From Muribaculaceae bacterium (lineage in GTDB: Bacteria; Bacteroidota; Bacteroidia; Bacteroidales; Muribaculaceae): DNA of 64,000 nucleotides. Of this stretch, positions 15,500 through 23,923 are shown in pieces. The position numbers and the translations under genes are program-made. The stretch covers positions 124,001-188,000 of the forward strand of contig JAFYYI010000065.1 of assembly GCA_017557665.1 (NCBI GenBank), read 5' to 3'. Position 1 is the first letter of the stretch, and each line of letters starts with the position of its first letter. Under the pieces are notes generated by a model. The model saw only the letters and a list, made by a program, of their open reading frames with translations. It had not been told where the DNA came from and ran no database searches.

Positions 15500-16270
15500 T
15501 TGTCTAATTTCTGGAAACATATCGTTTATCCGCCGGTATCTGTCAGCGACGAGAGGCTGAGAGAAGCCTTTACCGGCAGGTGGGTTGTCGTCACGGGGGC
15601 TACGTCGGGCATTGGCGAGGCGCTGACGCTCAGGTTAATCAAGGCCAAGGCTAACCTCTATCTGATTGCGAGGAACGAGGAGAAACTGAAGACCCTGTGC
15701 GATAAGGCTAAGGAGAATGGCTGTGAGGCCTGCTATGCCGCCATCGATTTAAGGCAACGCGACCTGCTAGATGACCTGTGCGTCAAGTTCAGGGAGCAAC
15801 TCACGTCGGTGTCCTTTCTCTTCAGCAACGCCGGGAAATCCATCCATCGGGTCATAGACGCCTCCATCGACAGGATGCATGATTTTGACCGCTGCATGGA
15901 CTTGAATTACCGTTCGCTGGTAGCCTTATCGCTGGCCCTGATGCCGGCATTGAAGAAGGCGAACGGCCGCATTGTCTACACCTCGTCGGTGAGCAGCCTG
16001 TATCCGTTCGTCCCGGGCTGGTCGGCCTATCACTCTTCAAAATGCGCCGCCAACACCTGGTGCAGAACAGCCCGCAGGGAGTATCGGCGGCTAGGGGTAA
16101 AAGTCCAGGTGGCCTACATGCCTCTAGTCCACACCCCCATGTCGGATGTTAACGAGAAGTACAAAAGCCTGCCCGCCTATTCGGCCGACGAGGCGGCTTG
16201 TATCCTGCTGCGACTGGCCATGAGCCGAAAGTTCTGCTACAGGCCGTGGTGGGCCATTGGGGGCAAATGA
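15500..16270 (+). CDS. Short-chain dehydrogenase/reductase (SDR)
   Basis: About 257 residues if started at the in-frame TTG at 15500, 20 nt past the -7 box; the frame is open back to another TTG at 15416, and no ATG is available before the Rossmann motif. Classical SDR signatures: TGATSGIGEA (NAD(P) binding), NAGKS, SSVSSLYPF with YHSSK (Ser-Tyr-Lys catalysis). The C-terminus resembles DltE-like SDRs. It is followed 24 nt later by an AMP-forming ligase, suggesting a joint acyl-modification pathway; product unknown. Confidence 0.85.
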   Translation: MSNFWKHIVYPPVSVSDERLREAFTGRWVVVTGATSGIGEALTLRLIKAKANLYLIARNEEKLKTLCDKAKENGCEACYAAIDLRQRDLLDDLCVKFREQLTSVSFLFSNAGKSIHRVIDASIDRMHDFDRCMDLNYRSLVALSLALMPALKKANGRIVYTSSVSSLYPFVPGWSAYHSSKCAANTWCRTARREYRRLGVKVQVAYMPLVHTPMSDVNEKYKSLPAYSADEAACILLRLAMSRKFCYRPWWAIGGK

Positions 16271-16294
16271 CAATCAGCATTGAGGAGGGCCGTC

Positions 16295-17812
16295 ATGAAC
16301 AGAACCATATTTGCAAAACTGGTCAAGCTTAACATCATCACTCCGGGCGGAATCTGCCGTCTGGCCAGATGCTTTGCCCGTGACGGCATCTCGCTGATGG
16401 CAGTGCTGCGTTTCTCGGCTTGGTATTACCCTGACCGCTGCGGACTGGTGTCGGACGGGAGAAGGTTCACCTACAAGGAAATGTATAACCTGGCCCAACG
16501 CCTGACACAGGTTCTCCACGCCGATTACGGTTTGAAGGTCGGTGCCAATGTCGGCTTGCTGTGCAGGAGCCACCACATGGGGGCTTTGCTGCTGCCGGCC
16601 TTGTCACGCCTGGGTGTCAGGATAAAACTGATCAACCCCGACATGGCTTCTTCCAAGCTGATGGAGTTCGTCAAGCACAATGATCTCAAACTGCTCATCC
16701 ATGATGCCGAACTGAAAGGTTCGCGCATCCCCGAGGGGCTGCCATGCCTGACAAGGGAGACCGAGGACCTTTTCAACGCGCTATCCCGCAAGGGAGACAA
16801 CGATGAGGCAGCTATTCCTCACGTCACACGCGGTGGCGACATCTCGGTCTTTACCGGCGGCTCCAGCGGCAAATACAAGGAGGCGTCGCGGCGGATGTCC
16901 ATCTTCCAGTTCCTGCCACCGTTTTTCGCCCTGTTGGAAGTCCTCCACATCGATGAGTATGACAGCGTGTTCCTGCCCCTACCCATTTATCACGGATTCG
17001 GGCTCTCCACCCTCATCATCTCGTTGCTGATGGGCAAGAAAATCTGCCTTGCGAGACATTTTGACGCCGATGAGGCCCTGAAGATTATTTCCGAGGAGCA
17101 TATCGAGGTCTTGCCCCTGGTGCCCGCCATGCTGGCCCGGCTGTGGCAGGCCGACAAGGCCCCCTCGCTCATCCAAAGCGTGAGGTGCATCATCAGCGGT
17201 GGCGACCGGCTTGACAAGAAATGGATAGACCTGACGACCCGGCATCTGGGCAACGTCGTCTTCAACCTGTACGGCACCTCCGAGGCCGGATTCTTCATGG
17301 TGGCGACTCCCGAGGACCTGGCAAGGAGCCAGGAGGTGACCATCGGCAGACCCATACGTGGCGTGAGATGCAAGGTGGAAAACGCCGACAGTCATGGCGT
17401 CGGCCCGCTGTGGGTGCGCTCCAGCTGGGCGATGGTCAGCATGAAGGATAAGTGGCAAAACACAGGCGACCTGGTTCAGTGCAATGCCAAGGGGCTTTAC
17501 TTCTACCGTGGGCGCACCGACAACATGGTCGTCTGTGGCGGAGAGAACGTCTATCCCGAGCATGTGGAAAGGGTCATCAACAGTCATCCCGATATCGTGG
17601 CCTCGATGGTGTATCCCTCTGCCGACCCCCGATTCGGGACAGTGCTGAACGCCAAAATCGAACTCTCGTCCGCCTCCACCCTCACCCCCGACGACATCAG
17701 GTCGTGGCTGCAATCACGGCTCTCGCGTGCCGAGATGCCCCATCAGGTCACTGTAGGGTCCATCCCTGTCTTGGAAACCGGGAAAATCGCACGTGAAGAA
17801 ACAGGACTATGA
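16295..17812 (+). CDS. AMP-dependent acyl-CoA synthetase/ligase family (ANL) protein
   Basis: 505 residues. The ATG at 16295 is chosen because GAGGAGGG sits 5 nt upstream, one of the few strong ribosome sites here. ANL motifs: an unusual phosphate loop VFTGGSSGKYKEASR, LYGTSEAG, NTGDLVQCNAKG, FYRGRTDNMVVCGGENVYP and a C-terminal ETGKIAREET with the adenylation Lys. The loop lacks the usual T(S/T)GTTGxPK proline. Probably activates a fatty or aryl acid; likely works with the adjoining SDR. Confidence 0.87.
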   Translation: MNRTIFAKLVKLNIITPGGICRLARCFARDGISLMAVLRFSAWYYPDRCGLVSDGRRFTYKEMYNLAQRLTQVLHADYGLKVGANVGLLCRSHHMGALLLPALSRLGVRIKLINPDMASSKLMEFVKHNDLKLLIHDAELKGSRIPEGLPCLTRETEDLFNALSRKGDNDEAAIPHVTRGGDISVFTGGSSGKYKEASRRMSIFQFLPPFFALLEVLHIDEYDSVFLPLPIYHGFGLSTLIISLLMGKKICLARHFDADEALKIISEEHIEVLPLVPAMLARLWQADKAPSLIQSVRCIISGGDRLDKKWIDLTTRHLGNVVFNLYGTSEAGFFMVATPEDLARSQEVTIGRPIRGVRCKVENADSHGVGPLWVRSSWAMVSMKDKWQNTGDLVQCNAKGLYFYRGRTDNMVVCGGENVYPEHVERVINSHPDIVASMVYPSADPRFGTVLNAKIELSSASTLTPDDIRSWLQSRLSRAEMPHQVTVGSIPVLETGKIAREETGL

Positions 17813-17899
17813 GCTTTCATGCCTATCACGCGGCGCGGCAATCACAACCCGTGATGACAGATTTTTCTATTTTTCGCAGCTGAATTACAGCCTTTTTCC

Positions 17900-17907
17900 T
17901 ATTTTTG
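17900..17907 (+). promoter_or_regulatory. -7 box for GH109-like gene
   Basis: TATTTTTG, 41 nt before the ATG at 17949, matching TAnnTTTG. Confidence 0.55.
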
Positions 17908-17948
17908 TGTGCAATAACCAAATAATAATCATTCAACACTATAGAACG

Positions 17949-19502
17949 ATGAAACAGAGACACGTGATTTCACTCGCTTTGGCAATACTGGCATTGCTGC
18001 CGTTCAGCTCATGGGCTCAGTTCAACTGGCCTTACACCATCCAGGACGGAACCATCGTGACCGAGGTGCCGCAACGGCCCACGGGTCAGCAGTCGGCCCT
18101 GGGGCTGACGGTGGAGAAGATACCTGTCGTGAGGGTGGCTTTTGTGGGTCTGGGCATGCGTGGCCCTGACGCAGTGGAGCGCTGGACCCACATCCCCGGC
18201 ATCGAGGTAAAGGCCCTGTGCGACTACGAGCGTGAGCGCGCCGAGGCATGCCAGGACATCCTGCGCAAGGCGTCCATGCCTGCTGCCGACGTGTATTATG
18301 GGGAATACGGCTACAAGGACCTGTGCCGCCGCACAGACATCGACCTGGTGTATATCGCCACCGACTGGCTGCACCACTATCCGGTGGCTCGCGAGGCGCT
18401 GGAACATGGCCATCACGTGGCTATCGAGGTGCCCTCGGCGATGAACCTGACCGAAATCTGGTCACTCATCAACCTGAGCGAGAGCCGCCGCCTGCACGTG
18501 ATGATGCTCGAGAACTGCTGCTACGACTTCTTTGAACTCAACTCGCTGTACATGGCACAACAGGGTCTGCTGGGCGAGGTCATCTATGTGCAAGGGGCTT
18601 ACCGCCACGAGCTGTCGCCCTATTGGGACGAATACTGGAAACGCGGTGACGATGACAAGTTGGGGTGGCGCCTCGACTACAACAGCAAGTTCCGCGGTGA
18701 CGTTTATCCCACCCATGGCATGGGTCCCATCGCGCAAGTGCTGAACCTGCACCGCGGCGACCGCATGAGAACGCTGGTGGCAATGGATACCCGCTCGTTT
18801 AATGGCCAGGAACTGTTCAAGGATCGCACAGGCGAGTATTGCCAGAACTTCCGCAACGGTGACCACACGACTACACTCATCTCAACCGAGAAGGGCAAGG
18901 TCATCGAAATCCACCACAACGTGATGACGCCGCAGCCTTATAACCGCATGTACCAGCTCACCGGCACCAAGGGCTTTGTCAACAAATATCCCGTCGAGGG
19001 ATTCGCGCTGGCCAAGGACGTGATGGCAAAAGCTGGCGTCAACGTCAGCAAGGATTATACGGGCCATTCCTACCTGAGCAAGGAAGATACCGAGGCGCTC
19101 CTGCAGAGGTTCACCTCGCCGCTCGTGAAACGCTATGGTGAGGAAGCCAAGGAAGTGGGTGGCCATGGCGGCATGGATTTCATCATGGACTCGCGACTGG
19201 TCTATTGCCTGCAAAACGGCCTGCCGCTCGATATCGACGTGTATGACCTGGCCGAGTGGTGCTGTTTGGCCGAACTGGGCAGCCTCTCGATGGACAACGG
19301 CAACCTGCCCGTGCAAGTGCCCGACTTCACCCGAGACGAGTGGAACAAGACCCGCGGCTACCGCCATGCCTGGGCCAAGCCCGAGGACGAGGCCGCCACA
19401 CGTGCCGCTGCGACCGCCTTTACCGAGCAGTTGAAAGCCAAGGGGGCCAAGTATTGGGAAAAGGTAGCCAAGCAGGAGGCCAAAGCAGCCAAGAAGAATT
19501 AA
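17949..19502 (+). CDS. Exported Gfo/Idh/MocA protein, GH109-type alpha-N-acetylgalactosaminidase
   Basis: 517 residues from the ATG at 17949 (signal peptide ending SSWAQ); the longer frame overlaps the previous gene and precedes the promoter. Rossmann motif VAFVGLGMRGPDAVERW, then EVPSAM and the GH109-like stretch NSKFRGDVYPTHGMGP; HGGMDFIMDSRLVYCLQNG follows. GH109 enzymes use bound NAD(H) to remove terminal GalNAc from glycans such as mucins or blood-group A. Export plus the kinase gene downstream supports a GalNAc salvage role. An ordinary sugar dehydrogenase cannot be excluded by eye. Confidence 0.85.
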   Translation: MKQRHVISLALAILALLPFSSWAQFNWPYTIQDGTIVTEVPQRPTGQQSALGLTVEKIPVVRVAFVGLGMRGPDAVERWTHIPGIEVKALCDYERERAEACQDILRKASMPAADVYYGEYGYKDLCRRTDIDLVYIATDWLHHYPVAREALEHGHHVAIEVPSAMNLTEIWSLINLSESRRLHVMMLENCCYDFFELNSLYMAQQGLLGEVIYVQGAYRHELSPYWDEYWKRGDDDKLGWRLDYNSKFRGDVYPTHGMGPIAQVLNLHRGDRMRTLVAMDTRSFNGQELFKDRTGEYCQNFRNGDHTTTLISTEKGKVIEIHHNVMTPQPYNRMYQLTGTKGFVNKYPVEGFALAKDVMAKAGVNVSKDYTGHSYLSKEDTEALLQRFTSPLVKRYGEEAKEVGGHGGMDFIMDSRLVYCLQNGLPLDIDVYDLAEWCCLAELGSLSMDNGNLPVQVPDFTRDEWNKTRGYRHAWAKPEDEAATRAAATAFTEQLKAKGAKYWEKVAKQEAKAAKKN

Positions 19503-19531
19503 CCAATGGCTTATGCCCTGCGGGGCTAATG

Positions 19532-19604
19532 CTAATTTCGCTAATTAGGCATATTTCACGAAATAATAATTCTTTTAGCGAAATTAGTTGAATTTGTGAA
19601 ATTC
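19532..19604 (+). repeat. Intergenic inverted repeats of TAATTTCG/CGAAATTA type
   Basis: A 13-bp perfect inverted repeat (19532-19544 with 19575-19587, 30-nt loop) followed by a 6+6 palindrome around GTG at 19590-19604. AT-rich, it lies in the leader of the kinase gene and could be a hairpin controlling the distal gene or a dispersed repeat. Confidence 0.6.
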
Positions 19605-19617
19605 GCATTTAATAATA

Positions 19618-20727
19618 ATGGGTAATAATGCTATTTTTATGGAAGCAATCGACACTGCCGACATTCTGGCGCAATTTGAAATAAAGGGTATGGTCAAGGA
19701 CGTTAAGCCTTTAGGCAACGGACTCATCAACGACACCTACCATGTGGTTACCGAGGGCACAGCACCCGACTATGTGCTTCAGCGCATCAACAACGCCATC
19801 TTCCAGGATGTGGACCTGCTGCAGCACAACATCGAAGTGGTGACGGCACATATCCGCAGCAAGCTGGAAGCTTGCAATACCGACGACATCGAGCGCCGCG
19901 TGCTGCAGTTTGTCAAAGCCCACAGTGGCAAGACCTACTACCGTGACGAGGCCGACCGCTACTGGCGTGTGATGGTATATATCCCCGATACTGTCACCAA
20001 CGAGGCTGTTACGCCCGAGAGTGCCCGTGACTGCGGCAAGGCCTTCGGCCACTTCGAGAAGATGCTGGTAGACGTGCCCGAGCCGCTGGGCGAGACCATA
20101 CCTGACTTCCACAACATGGAACTGCGTATGCGCCAGTTGCGCGAGGCTGTGGCCAACGATGCCGCAAGCCGTCTTGATGAGGTGCGCGATATCGTCGATG
20201 AACTGGAGCACGATGCCGACGAGATGTGCCAGGCCGAACGGCTCTACCGCGAGGGCCGATTGCCCAAGCGCATCTGCCACTGCGACACCAAGGTCAACAA
20301 CATGCTGTTTGACAAGGATGGCCAGGTGCTGTGCGTCATCGACCTGGACACGGTGATGCCGTCGTTCATCTTCTCGGACTACGGCGACTTCCTGCGCACC
20401 GGGGCCAACTTCACCGCCGAGGATGACCCCGACCTGTCCCGTGTGGGTTTCAACGAGGAGATCTTCAAAGCCTTCACCACAGGCTACTTGGAATCGGCCC
20501 GCGAGTTCCTCACACCACTTGAACTTGAGCATCTGCCCTATGCCGTGGCCCTGTTCCCCTTCATGCAATGCGTGCGTTTCCTGACTGATTATATCAACGG
20601 CGACACCTACTACAAAATCAAGTACCCCACCCACAACCTGGACCGCACCCGCAACCAGCTCGCCCTGTACCGCGACGTGCGCCGCCACGACCCAATGATG
20701 ATCGCCTTCATCCACAGCCTGCTTTAA
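19618..20727 (+). CDS. APH-fold sugar kinase, N-acetylhexosamine 1-kinase-like
   Basis: 369 residues (a second ATG at 19639 gives 362). Aminoglycoside-phosphotransferase fold: PLGNGLINDTYHV, VLQRIN (ATP lobe), HCDTKVNNMLF (catalytic Brenner motif, H-x-D-x-K-x-x-N) and VIDLDTVMPSFIFSDYGD (metal Asp). This spacing resembles NahK/LnpB kinases, which phosphorylate GalNAc or GlcNAc at C1. Following the GH109-like gene, it probably traps the freed GalNAc. The substrate assignment rests on motif memory and context. Confidence 0.8.
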   Translation: MGNNAIFMEAIDTADILAQFEIKGMVKDVKPLGNGLINDTYHVVTEGTAPDYVLQRINNAIFQDVDLLQHNIEVVTAHIRSKLEACNTDDIERRVLQFVKAHSGKTYYRDEADRYWRVMVYIPDTVTNEAVTPESARDCGKAFGHFEKMLVDVPEPLGETIPDFHNMELRMRQLREAVANDAASRLDEVRDIVDELEHDADEMCQAERLYREGRLPKRICHCDTKVNNMLFDKDGQVLCVIDLDTVMPSFIFSDYGDFLRTGANFTAEDDPDLSRVGFNEEIFKAFTTGYLESAREFLTPLELEHLPYAVALFPFMQCVRFLTDYINGDTYYKIKYPTHNLDRTRNQLALYRDVRRHDPMMIAFIHSLL

Positions 20728-20820
20728 CACTCCAGCTTTTTTATCGGACCAATTTGGCTAATTTGACCAATTGATTCGATGAAAAATGAAAAATTTCGGC
20801 CTTGATGTCACCTTTTGCTT

Positions 20821-20876
20821 TCTTGACCTGTTATATAAGTGAACTGCGATGCAAAACGCAGGGCACAGGTTCAAGA
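20821..20876 (+). other. Potential structured leader of the sigma-factor operon
   Basis: Outer arms 20821-20831 and 20865-20876 pair except for one bulged base, enclosing an inner CTGCG/CGCAG hairpin (20844-20861). It ends 33 nt before the ATG at 20910. There is no T-tract, so it is not an obvious terminator. Confidence 0.4.
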
Positions 20877-20909
20877 AAACAAAAGTTAAACATCTAAATA
20901 ATTACGATT

Positions 20910-21371
20910 ATGTCTACTCACTCATTCTATCTCGCTCTTACCGGACGTATTATCATCTTTTTGGTAGTGTTTGTCCTTCCCATCGTGATCGTCTGGATCA
21001 GGTCGCGCCGTAAAATCAACGAGGCCAACAGGCGTGCCGATATTGTGATGGCAGCCTTGGAGAAAAACCCCGATGCTGATGTTGAGGACTTGCTCAAGAA
21101 GGTCTCTCCCAAGAAAAAACTGCTCAAAGAGAAACTGCTCAGGAAACTGCTGTGGGCATGCTTCCTCACTTTATTTGGAGTTGCAGGCCTCCTCTGGGAC
21201 GGTTATGGTGTCGTAACTCATCAAATAGATACTGATACATATTCAGGCGTTCAGGTAACCCTTATCATTCTAATCATTGGTGTATCATTGTTCATCAATT
21301 ATTTCGCAGGCAAGAGATTGCTGGCCAAGGAGATTGAAGCCGAGCAAAACGATATCATCAATCGCGATTAA
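20910..21371 (+). CDS. Polytopic membrane protein (DUF6249-like), sigma-operon member
   Basis: 153 residues. Hydrophobic segments near 9-28, 80-98 and 112-132, with a charged cytoplasmic-type loop (KKVSPKKKLLKEKLLRK). Similar proteins often precede ECF sigma genes in Bacteroidota. The sigma factor gene starts 3 nt after its stop. Family assignment tentative. Confidence 0.65.
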   Translation: MSTHSFYLALTGRIIIFLVVFVLPIVIVWIRSRRKINEANRRADIVMAALEKNPDADVEDLLKKVSPKKKLLKEKLLRKLLWACFLTLFGVAGLLWDGYGVVTHQIDTDTYSGVQVTLIILIIGVSLFINYFAGKRLLAKEIEAEQNDIINRD

Positions 21372-21374
21372 GCC

Positions 21375-21851
21375 ATGACACGCGAGACCTTCATATCACA
21401 TGTTGAGCGTGAGCAGGAAGCCCTGCGAGGCTTCTTGCTTGCCCTCTGCTGTGGTAACAAGAGCGATGCCGACGACCTAGCGCAGGATGTCCTCGTCAAG
21501 GCCTACATCTCGTCGGCGGGATATCAGGAGAAGGGACGCTTTCGCTCGTGGCTGTTCAAGATTGCTCACAACACTTTCCTCAATCACAAGGCGAGTTGCC
21601 GCACGATGGACAGCATCGACCAGGCGAGAGCACTCCTGAGTAGTGACACAGCCGAGAGTTCCTTTCAGCACCAGGACCTCTATTTGGCCCTCAGCACCCT
21701 TCCGCCAAAGGAGCGTTCGGCCATCACCATGTTCTATCTCAATGGCTACAGCGTCAAGGAAATCAGCAAGACGACCGACACATCGGAAGATGCAGTGAAA
21801 AAACAACTTTCACGTGGACGTGATAAACTTAAACAGATACTGGAATTATGA
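21375..21851 (+). CDS. ECF-type RNA polymerase sigma factor
   Basis: 158 residues. Region 2: DADDLAQDVLVKAYISS and RSWLFKIAHNTFLNH. Region 4: LPPKERSAITMFYLNGYSVKEISKTTDTSEDAVKKQLSRGRDKL, a typical helix-turn-helix for -35 recognition. The gap between regions is the short ECF kind. Its last codons overlap the next gene (ATGA, 21848-21851), pointing to a co-made anti-sigma factor. Confidence 0.93.
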   Translation: MTRETFISHVEREQEALRGFLLALCCGNKSDADDLAQDVLVKAYISSAGYQEKGRFRSWLFKIAHNTFLNHKASCRTMDSIDQARALLSSDTAESSFQHQDLYLALSTLPPKERSAITMFYLNGYSVKEISKTTDTSEDAVKKQLSRGRDKLKQILEL

Positions 21852-22264
21852 ACAAAGATAAAGCACTCGAGGAACTGTTCCTCGCCAATAAACCGCAATT
21901 TGACGACAAGGATGCCTTCATGGCATCACTCAACAAACGCCTGGACGCTGTCGAATACATCAAGCAATACCAGGAAGCGACCATCCGTCGTTACAAGATG
22001 GCTGTGGTGGTAGCGTTCTTTGCAGGACTTGTCGTTGGAGGCATTGCCATCGCCTACCTTCTCGCCTCCCCGACCGATGTCCCCATCTTCAATTTCAAAA
22101 CGCATAACATCTTTTTCCTGGAGTGGCTGTGCAACAATTCCCGAGTGATCACTGTCACTGCCATTTCGTTGCTGATGACCTTTGGCATCACCTCATTCAT
22201 CGGCAATATCCAAGAGCTTATGAGCCTGCGCAAATCACTCCAACATCAACGCTCAAGCCTGTAA
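21848..22264 (+). CDS. Probable membrane anti-sigma factor partner
   Basis: 138 residues: an N-terminal cytoplasmic region of about 50 residues (NKDKALEELFLANKPQFDDKDAFMASLNKRLDAV), two membrane spans (AVVVAFFAGLVVGGIAIAYLL and VITVTAISLLMTFGITSFI) and a short tail. No anti-sigma domain (ZAS) motif is seen; the assignment rests on the overlap with the sigma gene and the topology. Confidence 0.65.
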   Translation: MNKDKALEELFLANKPQFDDKDAFMASLNKRLDAVEYIKQYQEATIRRYKMAVVVAFFAGLVVGGIAIAYLLASPTDVPIFNFKTHNIFFLEWLCNNSRVITVTAISLLMTFGITSFIGNIQELMSLRKSLQHQRSSL

Positions 22265-22295
22265 CCACCACAACGACAACCCCAAAAAAAGAAAG

Positions 22296-22367
22296 GGAAA
22301 ACAATAAATACAATAAATACAAACTAGCATCCGCATGGCTTTGTGTTTATTGTACTTATTGTTTTCC
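22296..22367. terminator. 28-bp near-perfect stem-loop terminator
   Basis: Arms 22296-22323 and 22340-22367 pair over 28 bp with one A-C mismatch and one G-U pair, 16-nt loop, followed by TTTTATT; the other side is preceded by an A-run. It ends the sigma operon and could work in both directions. Each arm contains an internally repeated AATAAATAC-type unit. Apart from this and the next promoter, 22265-22593 shows no gene. Confidence 0.8.
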
Positions 22368-22510
22368 TTTTATTATCGAGAGGCGACGGGTGTCAGGGGA
22401 TTGAGATTCCTCGGTTGTTGTTCCCCACGTTGATGAAACGGACGCTTAGCGGAATCGGTGTGACAAAGCTATTGTTGTCGGTAATAAACATGATTTCATC
22501 TCGTATCTTG

Positions 22511-22541
22511 TTTTGCTGCTTTGCTTTTTTTTGTAACTTTG
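22511..22541 (+). promoter_or_regulatory. Promoter for the acidic lipoprotein gene
   Basis: TTTTG at 22511-22515 and TAACTTTG at 22534-22541, 18 nt apart; ATG at 22594. Confidence 0.55.
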
Positions 22542-22593
22542 CCCATAATACTAACCTTTAAGCAGTTGCTCCCGACACGAACACAGGGAAAAG

Positions 22594-23133
22594 ATGATGA
22601 AAAGGTATTTAAGTGTATTGTTAGCAGCAATGGTTTTCATGGCATTCACCTCATGTGACGGCATCATGAACCGACGGAGCACTCCGTTCTATGGCCCTTC
22701 AGATAACGGCCCTGTTAATAGCCAGGTTGACGAAGAGGTGGAAGTGGAAGAGGAAGAAGAGGAGCCCAAAGAGGCCGAGAAAAGGCCAAGGAGTTTTTAT
22801 CAAAAACTGCTGGAATCTTTTTGCCAAAGATACTACAACAGCTGTTTCAGCGGTCGTGATTACCACTACAACAGTATTATTGTTGACAGGATGGACGTCA
22901 TCCAGGGCAATTGGGAAAACGGAAATATCGTCAGCTGGAATATGTGGGTCAAAGGAAGGCACTCCTTTGAAGGGTCAGTCAAGAATCACAATGACTCTCC
23001 GTTCGAAGCGTTTGTCCATGAACTTGGCGACAACAATTATGAAGTGACCTTTTGCATCAAAAGGTATGATATCTTCGGCGATCAGATGGACGACGAGGAA
23101 GAAGCTACCCGCACGATAACTTTTGTAGAGTAG
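22594..23133 (+). CDS. Acidic-linker lipoprotein, unknown
   Basis: 179 residues. Lipoprotein signal with lipobox FTSC (Cys near 20), then a Glu-rich linker (EEVEVEEEEEEPKEAEKRP) and a compact C-terminal domain with many aromatic residues (RYYNSCFSGRDYHYNS, NMWVKGRHSFEGSV). Resembles the many small Bacteroidales lipoproteins of unknown role. Own promoter. Confidence 0.7.
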   Translation: MMKRYLSVLLAAMVFMAFTSCDGIMNRRSTPFYGPSDNGPVNSQVDEEVEVEEEEEEPKEAEKRPRSFYQKLLESFCQRYYNSCFSGRDYHYNSIIVDRMDVIQGNWENGNIVSWNMWVKGRHSFEGSVKNHNDSPFEAFVHELGDNNYEVTFCIKRYDIFGDQMDDEEEATRTITFVE

Positions 23134-23140
23134 CATTCAC

Positions 23141-23218
23141 TAACCATTAACCTCTAATCCGCGAACAAAGCAAGCCCGCGGACGCCTCCCTAACCTCTAA
23201 CCTTTAACCTCTAACCTG
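23141..23218. repeat. Heptad repeats TAACCTN flanking a small hairpin
   Basis: Three degenerate units (23141-23161) and four nearly perfect units (23191-23218; TAACCTC, TAACCTT, TAACCTC, TAACCTG) bracket a 6-bp stem (23158-23163/23177-23182). They lie between two convergent genes. Each unit holds TAA on the plus strand and TTA(G/A) on the minus strand. Confidence 0.75.
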
Positions 23219-23224
23219 CGAGCG

Positions 23225-23923
23225 TTAGCGAGCATCTGTCCACTGGAAGTTGTCGGTGCCGGCGCCGAGCTCGAAGTGGTATTTGGCGATGCCCAAGTCC
23301 ATCTGGGTGTAACCCACGAGCGAGAAGTGGCGCTTGGCGAGGACGCGGGGCCGCTGGCCGGCTTCGGTGGGCAGGAGTTCAAAGGAGAACTTCTGCTGGT
23401 TGATGGCGGTGGGGGCCAGCAGGGCGGCCTCAACACCGCGTCGGAACCACTCGGGCGACGTGTCGCTGACGTTGCTCACCTGGTCGATGCGCTTGATTTT
23501 GTGGGACACGCCCTGAGTCTCGCCGTAGCCGATGGAGATGTAAGCCTGGATCGTCTCGCCGTCGTTGAGAACGTAGGTCCCCGGTATCTTGGTGTAACTG
23601 AGGCCCACCCAGCAGGTGTTGAGCCCGATGGTCTGGGCATACAGCACGAGTTGCTCGCCGTAGTAGCCGATGCGGTCGTCCAGGTCGTCGGCCTTGACGC
23701 CAGCCATGACAAGGTAGTCGGTCACCCCGCGGAATTTGCCGTAGCGAGCAAAGGGGCCCAGGAAGGCCTTCGGTTCGTTGCGAATGAGCTGGATGTGCAG
23801 GCGCCCAAGGCGGTTCACCTCATCAATCTTGTCTTGCAGCGCGCGGGCATCGGCATCGGTCAGGGGCTGCTCTTGATAGGCCCTCACGCTGTGCCGGGCC
23901 AGGATGGCTTCTTGCAGTGTCAT
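23225..23923 (-). CDS. Nitroreductase family protein
   Basis: 232 residues. FMN-binding N-terminus ARHSVRAYQEQPL, GYYGEQLVLYAQTIGLNTCWVG mid-domain, and APTAINQQKFSFEL near the C-terminus, where the classical N-terminal (A)PSxxNxQPW element appears displaced, as in the longer nitroreductase-like family with this order. NAD(P)H-dependent reduction of nitro or quinone compounds is likely. Its last codons (DAR-stop) fall in a GCGAGCGTTAGCGAGC palindromic element. Overlaps the upstream DUF4298 gene by ATGA. Confidence 0.85.
   Translation of the reverse strand: MTLQEAILARHSVRAYQEQPLTDADARALQDKIDEVNRLGRLHIQLIRNEPKAFLGPFARYGKFRGVTDYLVMAGVKADDLDDRIGYYGEQLVLYAQTIGLNTCWVGLSYTKIPGTYVLNDGETIQAYISIGYGETQGVSHKIKRIDQVSNVSDTSPEWFRRGVEAALLAPTAINQQKFSFELLPTEAGQRPRVLAKRHFSLVGYTQMDLGIAKYHFELGAGTDNFQWTDAR

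Noticed and set aside
23191..23218. Telomere-like repeat (CCTCTAA/TTAGAGG heptads)
   Set aside because: Internal position, few units, several different unit sequences across the window and no chromosome end; better treated as intergenic heptad arrays.
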